DNA of 64,000 nucleotides, taken from positions 2,235,001-2,299,000 of the forward strand of contig JAFBJZ010000861.1 in assembly GCA_016785225.1 (NCBI GenBank). The letters run 5' to 3'. The stretch is from Psettodes erumei. Lineage: Eukaryota; Chordata; Actinopteri; Pleuronectiformes; Psettodidae. Each line of letters begins with the position of its first letter. Position 1 is the first letter of the stretch. Of this stretch, positions 13,901 to 25,900 are shown piece after piece. A program made the position numbers and the translations under genes. Under the pieces are notes generated by a model. It had not been told where the DNA came from, did not search any database, and saw nothing but the letters and a program-made list of their open reading frames with translations.

Positions 13901-16900
13901 TATGCTTTATTGCAGCGATTGTGCCACTGTTTTAGTGTGTAAATTTCCTCAGATGATGACATCTGTGTTTCATAGAGATTTAATAGACTTACACACCCTG
14001 ATCTGTTGCAACGCGAGTGATGGCTTCTGTACGTCTGTGTGTGTGTGTGTGTCTGTGTCTGTGTCTGTCTGTGCTCCCGCTTGCATTGGTGTAGGTCTGG
14101 TTCAACCCTGAGGGCCACCACACAATGCCAGCATACTTGAACAGCCTCAATAACATCATCCTACGCTCCAATCTTCCGGCAGACAAGGATCCACGTGAAT
14201 ATGGTAAGATGGATTTGGGCAGAAAACAAATGGCACAAGTAGAAAGTAAAACGTCAGTCACGGGCGATGGACACAGAGATTTCAGTTTAATTTCACAGTG
14301 GAAACATATATTTGGTGGGGTTATATTGCTTTATACAGACAGTCAGCTATTGCCAAAGATAAGATAAGTAAATGGCTTGAGAAAGACATGAGTGGATTTG
14401 TGCAAAACAGATGCAGATTAGTATTAAGAAGGTGCTACTGATTGAACACCTAATGCATTTTGTAAACTAGATATAAGAAAGCTGTAAACAGTGTGTTTAC
14501 TCATGCTTCATTTCACTGGATTAAAGCCAGGGGGTGCTGTGTGTCCTTCGACTCACATCACGATGCATGGTGAATACTGATGAATGCTGCTCAATGGGGT
14601 GCTGTGCTAAAGAGAACGAGGCAGGCCCACGTTTTCCGTTCTGTTTCAGCTCTGAGCGCCACCCTGACCATCTGCCTGTAGGCAGGAGTTCATAAACAGG
14701 AACACACAAACACGCATTGCATGCACAGGAAAAACATGCACAGACACGTTTCTCCACCAGTATATGATAAAAGTGCTCGAGGGGAGGGAATAATCATTTT
14801 CATGTTACCTGCAAACTCCAGCCAGGGGGTGTCATGGGTGGAGATACAGGGAGATTACTTCCCCAGGTGATCATTTGTCTGTCAAATGTAAAGCCCTAAC
14901 CATCATGTTGTGAAAGAAACCTTTATGTTCAACTTCAGGTTTTAGACTGTTGGTCAAACACAGTTAGCAATTTATATATATATTATTTGGCACTCTGAGA
15001 AATCGTGATTGGTGTTTTTTCACTTGTTTGACATTTTTAGACTCAGCATCTCATCAATAGATCAGCAAAACATTGCTGATGAATATAATTGTTAGATGCT
15101 GCAGTAGTTGTTTCTCACTACAAAAGATACAAACCAGATTAGTGAACATCACACTTAGAATTAGTTAATAGAACCCACAAATTTCAGCACAGTGTCCTTC
15201 AACACGGCACTGAACCTGTAACCTGCTGCTGTGCTTTGGGTGAACTCAAACTCTCCAATATCAGGAAATGTAAGCAGAGACATACAGGGGAGCACTTCAT
15301 GTCTTTGAGCATCTAGAAGACCCTGAAAAAATGATAAAGAAAATTCAATTTCCTTTGTGTGCACTGGCAAATGAAATCATCTTGCACTATATTTTTCAAC
15401 TGACTGTGTCCCAGGCTAAGGGAATATCATTGCTCATTTGCTTCCAGTGCTGAAAAATTGCCTGTATGCTGGTGGATTTTTTTTATGTTGCTAACATAAT
15501 GCTCTGTTTTGTTCTATTACAGCCATTTCAGTTTCCAGTCATCCCTATTTCGGTCGAGTGGATGATGAAGATGCATTGTAAGGACTACACTTAAAATTCT
15601 GCCTTCAGCTGAATTAACTGTCAGTACACAACAATATCAATGGCTGCTCTTGCAAAAAAGGAGCCTTATTAGCATTCTAATTGGTGAAAATATTCCAAAA
15701 TTAGTCAAGTCATGATGAATATTATTGACTTTCATTTGGCTGAGCCCAAGATAAACTATGGAAGTATCCTATTTTTGAGTTCAGGACATTAAATTCAGGG
15801 TGGTCTCAGGGCAGTAAGGCACATGACAGCAGTATTTACCCATATTTAATTTTTTAAAATGGATTTCCCTGAGCTTGCAGTATTGATCAGAGTCCCAATA
15901 TAATGAGCGTTTACCCTGAAGGTGACACAGAGGTAGACTGATTCCACCTTCCTTCCCAAAATGTGGTTATTCAAAAAAAATACATCACATTTGGCTGTAG
16001 AGATCCAGACTGTGGAATGTGTGCAGGTCTGTGTGCGCTTTCATGTATGTATGCAAGCACGTGTCTCCCAGTGGATCAGATGGAATACATCACTCACAGA
16101 GTGGATTGAGCTGAAGCTGCGGCCTCACGATAATCCGACCCATCAAGAGTCGTGTTAGCACAGGCAATCTCACCTGCTTTTTCAGTGTTTGCTGGCCTCC
16201 ATTTTCTCCACATACGTGATGTTTATTTCTGTGGCGTGCAAGCCGGCTAAGGTGCCGCATTGGCTGCACATGCACAATTGCCCATCCATCCAGCGTGATT
16301 CTCCGTCCTCACTGGGTGTATTGATTTGGCCTGAGCTGTGTTAAAGATACAGCAGGCTTATTACTCCAATTGTCTTGATTCTCACAATGTGGTAGCTGGG
16401 CCCATGGGAAAAAAGGCTATCTTGGCCTCACTGATAACAAGCCTGCTGCGTAGCTGCTGCTGCTGCTGCTGGCTATCCTCTGCAGTTAGTGCTGCCCTAA
16501 AACGCCCACCACGTGTCCCTCTCTGCTATTCTCTGTCCTTCCCACTCGGTCACTCTGTCAGCTTCATCTTCATCCTATTTTTTAGCCTCATGCAGCTTAT
16601 CTTGTTTGGTCGGGGTTGCCGTACCCCAGTCAAGGGAGAGGGGTGAATGCACTACAGCAGCATGCAGGGTAGGCAAAAGAGCGTGAGCGGACAGTGGCGT
16701 CAAGAAAGCTTGAATGGGTGCACTAGGTTTAAGTTTAAGTGAAGGGTCAGAGCCTGTTTGCTGGGGTGTAGTCTGTACAATAGGCTCTGCGGCCTCGCAG
16801 CAGCACCGCTGTGACTATACAGCCAAAGCAGTGTGAAGTTGTTCTCGACTTGAAGCTATCTGTTTCTGTTGCAGTTATTATCTTGTCAGAGGTGAGGCAC

Positions 16901-19900
16901 AAACATCTCTTTTAACAGAGCTGTTTGTTATTCATGGAATTCCGTTTATTGTCCGCCACTTTAATAGTTCAAATGATTCAGGTCCCAGCAGGCAACGATA
17001 TGATAGTTTGTAGGAGGACTTTAAAATTGGCCATTGTTTTCTAAAAAGAATTACACCAGGTTGCCTCATTCAAAGTGACTCAGCACACCAGAGTACATTG
17101 ATTCGCACACTCTGTGTGGATCTAAACCTGTAGCTACTATAGCACTGTAGCCTTTTTTACAGTGAGTACAGAAAAAAGCCATAACACAACACATTATTCA
17201 TGCAGTTAATGTGGATGAATGATACCCTGTCAATACACTAATTACAGATGTAGCTGATAATAATGGTGGTGTTGTCATTTGAATGATCCCCCCCACCAGT
17301 TTGAAAGGAATACTCCACGTCCTCGTGGCCATGTGTGTGCTGACGGGTTACTCAATCATGACAGCCAGTTTCGCCATCTATGAAGTCAGCGAGCACCACA
17401 GCAGCTCCAAGAGGCTCCAGCACATCGCCGGCATCAGCGAGCCCTTCTACTGGGCTGTGAACTTCTTCTATGACATGGTAATATCCTCTCATTGACTGAA
17501 CATTGAACTAACTAACTTGGTTAAATATAACCCAAAACTGACATAATTATGGCATATCACTGACCGTGTTCACTTTTAGATTATAACTATGTGAACAACA
17601 TTGACTACTAGTTATTTCTTTTGAAAAGTCACACAGATTCAGTTAATAACTTATTATTTATTAAGATTTGAATTAATTTGTTTTCTATTAAACGAGATGC
17701 CTTTGTGTTGTTGCATCATGTTTCATCTTTTTCAACAGGCCACGTACATGATCCCCGTGGCTTTGACTGTTGGTGTGATTGCAGCCTTCCAGATTCCAGC
17801 CCTGACAGATCGGCAAAATCTGGGTGCCGTCACCCTCCTTCTTGTGCTCTTCGGGTCAGTAAACTAAGAGGCGGAGGATTTACTAACTCCACTGAAAAAG
17901 GATTCAGCCTGTTTATGACATTGTTTACCAGTTTTATTGGTCTTTTCTTCAAAAGTTTTCAAAGGAAAACTACTACATGTAGGTTGAAAACAAGCAGTTT
18001 TGTCAGGTTTGCTCACACAATGTGGTGGTTAAAGTTAAAGTGGGGGGCTAAGGCTGGTAATATTCCCAAGTATAGTGGGAATAAAAGTAATATGTCAGGT
18101 ATATGGCAAGTATAGTAGGTTAACATTGAACCAGGGAATCGCCCTGTAAACTGTGAAAGATGCGTACAACAGACAAGTTTGTTTTGTAATTTCTCAACCT
18201 TCCTTCATTTTCTCTTCTAAGCAAGATTGTAAGACTAACCCCGGGCTTTGTTTTCAGTCTGTATGTTTGGCACCAAGAATAAGAATGAAGTTCAGCACAA
18301 GATGTGAACCCCTAGTAAGCAAAAATCAGCCTCAACCAGAGTGATTGAATAATGTGCATGTGGAGAACACAGAGTCGCTTTGGTATGTTTGGCTGCAGCT
18401 GAACCTGGTGTTCAGTGGAAATGTCACTGCTGAGGGCAACAGCGTGATGAATGCAAAATATCCAGGAGCCTCTGTGCTGCTCAGATTCCGGCAAAATCAT
18501 TGAATCGTTCTTTATTTTGCGCCAAGGCAGGGATATTTATGGCCTAACAGTCAATTCTTCTGGACAGGTTGAGTCAGTCACCAGACCTCACTTCATCTGA
18601 CCATGTGTTTCTTGCAAAGGATTCATCAAAATCATTTGATCAAACAAAAGTTTATGAATTTTCAAAAGCATGTCCTCACATGACTGTTTTTTCTTGCCCC
18701 CTCATATGGCTTTGTGTAGCCACCAGCTTGAATTTACAGCACGGAGTACAAGGAGTACATTATTTTTCAATACCGCTTAATTTTTCCAAATGTCTTGCAA
18801 ATACATATGGAAACAGGACTGAAAGGCAAAAAAATCAGTGCCCACAAGTTTGTCAAGACAAAGATGCTAGAGGGAGGGAGGAAGGGGACTCAGGAAGCAA
18901 CATCAATATGACTTGGTGCGAGATAGAGGCTTGCTACCATCTCGAAATACAAATACTTTCAAATCAATCTGGACATGAAATGCAGATTTTGGAAAGGTGT
19001 TGATCCAAGGATGTGCCACGTTCCCCGCATCTGGATCACTGGCATTATTTACATCATTTCCCAGCTGTAGCAGAGGTTTAGGCTCCTGTGTTTGTCGCTG
19101 CTGTCCTAGGCCTCGTCCTGAGCTCTAGATCTTAGGAGACCAAGTCAGCATTCTGCTTCTCATTTATCAGACAGATGTCTCCCTCCCAAGCAATGAGTAA
19201 TCACAGCCCTCCATCTGTCAGGCTGCACCCACCTGGTCTGGTCTGCAGCTTTCTTGCTTCTGTTCCTTGTCATGGCTTGGCACCCACAGTCTGCCTACCA
19301 AGCACCTTTTTTTTTTCTTGGGCACAACACGCAGATGCTTTGTCTCTGTTTCTCTCTATCTGTTTGTGTCTGTCTCTGTCTTTCCCTATCCCGCTTTTGT
19401 TCTTTTTCATCTCCCTCTCTCTTCCTCTCTGTCTGGCTGACCAAGACACCCCAATCAAATGAACAAGCAGATTAGGTGAGAGAAAAGAGAGAACAAAAAA
19501 AGGCAAAGGATGTTCTGCCAGGATGGGAATAAAGGAGAAGTAATCTATCTTCCTCTCTTTTGGCATCATGAGTGAACGTTTACCCTTGTCATGGTGTGGT
19601 ATTTTTCCTTCTTCTCTTTCCAGTATTCTTTGGTGCCTATTTTCATCTCACAGCTGCCCTGTTTAGTTGCTCAAAGGTCTGAACCACTTCATTTAAAAAT
19701 GCAAGATCCTGTCACTTTAGGAGGTGCATTTGTGAGGACTGTATAAATTTTCCATATCCACTGAGTGTGTTTGTCTTTGCAAGTATTCTATATTTGAAAC
19801 AAACTCAGCCAGATCTCAATAGGGCTATTTTAAGGCGCGTGCGTGGGCTTGTTTTAATTTGACGCTGTGTTTCAAGTGTTCTGTCTTTGTCAATTCCTCA

Positions 19901-22900
19901 GGTTTTCTACCTTCCCCTGGATGTATCTGCTATCAGGTGTCTTCAGGGATGCAGAAATGGCCTTCATCACCTATGTGTGCATCAACCTCTTCATCAGCAT
20001 CAATACAACCATGTCCACCTCCATCCTCTACTTTCTGAGCCAAATTTCAATGCGCAACTCTCAGGTCAGCATAAACTGCCTGAGTCAAGAAATTGCAACT
20101 CTGAAGTATTTAAATGCAGCCTGATATGTATGAGTGTTCATTAACTGTTGAATGAAATCTTGTCGGTCTGCTGCTGTAGTGATGTTGAGTTTCATGGGAG
20201 TGAGAAGGGCAAACATACCTCACATCCCAGATACAGGAAAGCGAGGGTTACGAATCAATTCCTCATCGCCATCTATTCTGCCCTTTCCTCCTGCAGGCCA
20301 TAAAGGACATCTTCAAAAGACTGAGCCACGCCTTCCTAATCTTCCCCCAGTTCAACTTTGGGAACGGGCTGATGCAGCTCACTAGGATGGACATAGAGGT
20401 CCAAATCCTCAGTGGCTACGGCATTGACGCCTATCAGAACCCATTCTCCACAGATGCCCTGGGCTGGATGTTCATCGCCTCTTTCATCGAAGGCCTGGTC
20501 CTCTTCACCCTGCGCCTCCTGCTGAACAAGTTCCTCATGCGCAAAATCAGGTAAAGAAAACTGAAGCCAGAGGCAACTGATGCTTTACATGGTCATGAGC
20601 CTCTGTGTACACATTCAGCATCAACTGGACTAAGAATATATGGCATGTGCAAATGTGGAATTGACTCTCTTGCAGTCCAAAATATGAAAGTGAGATATAA
20701 GTGTTCAGAATATGCAAATGAGTTGTTGGATAGGCATCAAAGCCCCTTTAATTAAAGAAATCAATGCAAAGTTCAATTACACCAATTTCCTAAATGAACA
20801 AAGATACATTTTGAAAAATAAAAGCGATAAATATTTGAGTACCAAAGAAGTCTGATGTACTCAATTAAAAAAACCCCCAACAACCTGTCACCATGTTTCA
20901 TTCAAAGACACATCTAATGGTGCTTCAACACCCATTCCTTTTCCCTTTGCAGGCATCTGATTTGTGGCAAGAAGACAGTGCCACAAGTGGCATGTGAGGA
21001 CGAGGATGAGGATGTGGCAGCTGAGCACCTACGGGTGTCCACTGGAGCAGCCAGCTCAGACATACTGCAGGTCAACCAGCTCACTAAGGTCTATCAGCAC
21101 CTCAATAAGAAGGTCCATGCTGTCAAGAGGCTGTCTGTGGGCATTCCTGCAGGAGAGGTGAGCTGTAAATTTGGTGCTTGTTGTAAATATTTGACTCATA
21201 AACTTTAGATCTGCATGAGGATGTATCTAATTGTTGTATCATAGTGCTGTATAGTGGTTTCATGCTTCAGGGTTACTAAGAAGTTACTGGTTCTTTACAG
21301 TGCTTTGGTCTTCTGGGCGTAAACGGAGCAGGAAAAACTACCACCTTCAAGATGCTGACTGGAGATGTTAGCGCCACTGATGGCTCAGCACAGATCAGGG
21401 GCTGGGATGGGTGAGCTGTACATTATTTTTTATTTTCTTTTTTATTTGTTTGCAGAGCAAAATGAACAGTGTAGGGATTCTTGCGTGTGTCTGCTGAGCT
21501 TTTTTTTTTCCACAAATCGATCATATCTGTAAACTAAAGATGTGGAGATGTACAGCTAATGTGAAATGTGTTACAGTCTAAAATATTAAATATAATATAA
21601 TACTAATAAATACTGAAACTTAAAGCATATGCCTGCAAGCTGAAGGTCTGTGAGAATCATAGGAGGACAAGGCAGAATCAAATACTTTGATTCACTTTTT
21701 GCAGGTGTCCAAGCGGGACCGCTTAATAAATTTGGGCTCGATTACATTTGTGTAGTACAAATGAGGGATGAGATTGCTTTCCATCAGTCAAAACTTGAAC
21801 ATAATGGCCTTGGGATTCAGCAAGTAATAGCTCTATCTGTCCTACACAGTGTGGTGGATGCCATTTAAGAGCATCTGTTTTTCTTTGTGTTTTTTTTTTA
21901 TCCCCCAGGAGGTTGGTAGACATCATGGAGTGTCGTAACAAGGGAATCAACATTGGCTACTGTCCCCAGGTGGATGCACTAGACAGTCTGCTCACTGGAG
22001 AAGAGCACTTGTACTTCTACGCTCGCATCCACGGCATCTCAAAGAGGGAGATAGAAGGGGTAAGGAGGAGCTGCAGACTCTGTGCTGCCTTTCAGGGCTT
22101 CAGGTGGTGAAAACACCATGCACAAAATGACGGGATCAGATATAAATTCAAATCTGCACTCCCTATGCAGGACTGTAGATCTGTTCTCCATGCATACTGA
22201 ATCAGTGGGGCCAGTAAAGGCTTTACTATCCGGGGGAAAATGGAAAAGCTTTTGTTGTCAGCCTGTGCAATTCAAACTTCAGAATTAAGCTGATGCTGTA
22301 TGCTTCAGTGCAGACAAATTTACATTTAAACGATACTTTGATGATGAGAGGATCTCATTTGACATGTCACTTTTGCCCCATTCTTCCCATTTATCTTTTT
22401 GAGAACTAATCAATCTTGCTTCTGTGGTGATTACTGAGTGTGCCTGTCTTTTGCTGCTATTGCTGCTGCTACTGCCTCTGGTGACATGAGTGGAATTTGG
22501 AGACAAACCAACTCAAACGATAACGTGATATCTGATTTTCCGACTTGATATATTCTTTTTTTAGACAAAGAATAGAAACAGCAAATTTGACGAAAACATG
22601 AATTGCGTGCAGAAAAACACGTAACTACTGTATGTTTCTCTGTGTATACCGTTTCACAAATTAGGATGCAGAAGCACAGAAATATTGATTGCCACTGACA
22701 GTCAGTCATGCCACAAAAAGAATTGCACCAACACGTTTGCAAGCCCCCACACACACACAGACAGGGAGGCACAGAAATGGGTCCGTCTGGTTCTAATCAT
22801 CATGGTTGCTATTGTTACAGCTCCTCTTCTCTGGTCAGGGAAATGACAACAATGGTTATAATGGCCACAGCATCAGCGTTGGGCTAATTTACAAAGACGA

Positions 22901-25900
22901 GGTTATATATAGAGTTCCTCTTATGTTGTCTCCCACTGACAGTCCCCTAGCTGTGTATAATGAGACAAGCCTTAATGGGGTCATTTCGCATTGACATGGT
23001 TTTGTCAGGCTTAATGAGCTGTTACATCAAAGGTGATAGAAAGGGGCTTTTATGAGACAACATAAAAAAACAACACATTTCAATCTGAACCGGTAAGGAA
23101 TATGCCACGTTTACAGGGGTAATCATTCAATTCCAGCTGCAGAGACAGTGTATGTGTCTGATGCATGTAATGTCCTGCACACAGTGCTCTGATAACCTGG
23201 ATCAGTGAACTTGGAATCATCCGGAAAAATCAACACTAAAGGCAAATCCTCTTAGGGAGAGAAAGCAGAGAATCTAAGTGAACTGAGCTATCTATTGCAC
23301 TGGCTCGCTTCATTGATCGGGTTTCCAAACTTGCCAGCTGATGGGGAAAGGGCTAAAGCTTACCGATGGGAAATCACCTCGAGCTATTGGAAAATGAGCT
23401 GGTATTTACAGCACAGTATTTCATGTGATTAATCGGCAAGCATAGAGATTTTTAAGTGACTGAAATGGTTATGGGCCATTAAGGGTTTTTCATTCCTGCT
23501 TTAAATGTGGTTTAACACACAGGATAAACTGATGGGCACCGAATTTGTGCTGTGTCAGTTCCTCTTCTCTAAAGTTGCAGCCTCAGGACAGGATGGAGTT
23601 CAGATAGAGTGAAGTTGCCAAGAAAAGTCATCATTGTTGCACAAACATAATTAAATATGCATGGGCGTTGGACAGATAAATACCTCAGTTATTTGCAGTG
23701 CCGCTGCACTGGACAGAATAGGAATTGGCAAGAACAGAAATGAGCATGCATAGCAAGTAGCCATGAAGAGGAGGGCCACACTTTACCCTCAGAAAAAAGC
23801 TTTCTATAAATCCACCCTTTCCTGCTGCTGTAGTGGGATATTGGACTTTTCCTCCAGAGAGAGGGCTTCCAGTTGATGGATTAAAGAGCTGGATAATCAA
23901 CTTCGTGTAAAGGTCCTGGGTTGTTTAGATCTGCTGGAGCCACAGATGGTTGGTTGATTTCAGCGCCATGTTCATGAAACGAGGGAAAAGCATTCTGGAC
24001 TGCGAATATGTCTCATATTCCTTGATGCTCATGTGGCCACGCAGAGCAATTATTACACCTATAGATGCACAGTAGATGACATTTAATCCATTGCACATCT
24101 AGTACATTGATTTGATTGATTCAGTTTCCATGACGGGGTTTACTTTGGCTTCCTTGAGACAGTAACCCACAGTATTTGGAGGGAAAAGGAGAAAAGGCAA
24201 TTATAATTACCTTAAAATGTTATTGTTTTTCTAACATTTATGATAATCTACCAAAGACATGTCTTTGCCTGTTAGCCTTACATGCATAAGGTTTTCAAAT
24301 GGCATATCTATGTGACAGGGGTGGCTTTTAGTGCATTCATATTGCAAAAATGATGTCCCTAATGAACATTTGTGGTATTTGTCCATTAGCATGTTAAGGA
24401 TCTGACACGAGCTTTGAATGGTTGTCCAGGCTAAGACAAATGATCTGTTTGATGGCTGACGTTGCTTTGAAAACTCACATTTACAGACAGTTATCTTTCT
24501 ATCTACTTGTGGAACTGCTGAAAAAGGAAAAAAACATATTAAACTAGTTTACTGACTGGATGGCACCTCTCTGTTTGTGACTCAGTCGTACTGTTTTAGT
24601 ATTCACCTTTATCTTATAGCTACAGTGACTGCTGCTCAGGGATTGTTATTTAGTCTCTCCTTTAAAGCTGAAACATGCTGCTTGGCTCTAATTGTCTTAG
24701 TCTTATTGTCTTACATGATTCAGTTGTGTAGCTGCTTTTTAGTTAAGATTGGTGCATGGAAAACTGCCGTCCTTTTCTATGGGGTGTTTTGTTTTCATTT
24801 TACTTATCCTCTGTATAATCCCTTCAATGTCTCCCTTGAAGGTGGTGAACTATCTGCTGAAGAGGCTGGAGCTGAGCTACCACAGAAACATCACTGTTGA
24901 CGCTTACAGCTGCGGCACCCGCAGGAAACTGTCTACAGCACTGGCTCTCATTGGGCATCCACAAATCCTGCTCCTGGTGAGGACACACCTGTTCATGCCA
25001 CTGTAGCCACCCATTTAATTGGCTTATTTGCCAATATGAAAGTAACTGCGTATGACTGTTCCTCCTTAAGGATCTGTGATGTAAAGTAGATGTTGACAGA
25101 CGAGACTTGACAGAGCTCGTATAGTTAATGAGTCTGCTTGCTCAGGCTCACCCAAGGGGAGTCTTCCCCATAGCTTTCAACTTGGTTTCTACCTCTGTCA
25201 AATCCTCTTCTCTCTCTTTCTCCCTCTCCCTGTCTTCAAATCACTCTATACTTTTCCTTTCCTCTACATGTCTTCTTAATTGCCCATTCTCTCTTGAATT
25301 TTCCGTCTGCCTCTTGTCTTTGTCTTCATTTCTTCCCTCAACCTCCCCCTTTGTTTTGCGTTGCCTGCAACGCACTGCCTTGCTCTCCCCTGATGTCTCT
25401 ATCTTGACTTCAACCTTCATCTCTTTCTTTCAAACACCCTGTTGACCTTCTTCCCCACCCTCCGCAGGATGAGCCGAGCTCTGGCATGGACCCTCGCACT
25501 AAACGTCACCTGTGGAAAATCATCTCTGAAGAAGTGAAAGGAAAATGCGCTGTGGTCCTCACCTCTCACAGGTTAGAAGAGCATCACCTGCTAAAGTGGA
25601 TCTTGAAACATCTGATAAATATGTTATTAAACCAGTATATTATAAAAACTGCTTGGGACTGGGCTCCAAATGGGTAAAAAGCAAGGTTCAGCATTCTAGC
25701 ATATTGTGTCAGTATATTGTAAATAACAATTACGATAACTTCAAAATGTGTTTTTTAATTTTTATGTGACAATGGCCATTGCTAATTACTGTATGCTCAA
25801 ATGGTCCAAGTATGACCTTTTATCTTTCCCTCTTTGTCTCTGTTTCTCAGCATGGAGGAGTGTGAGGCACTGTGCAGCCGTCTTGCCATCATGGTGAAAG

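Noticed and set aside
15161..15370. 69-codon minus-strand open frame in an abca12 intron.
   Set aside because: Not recognised, no splice or promoter support; kept only as a note on the intron.
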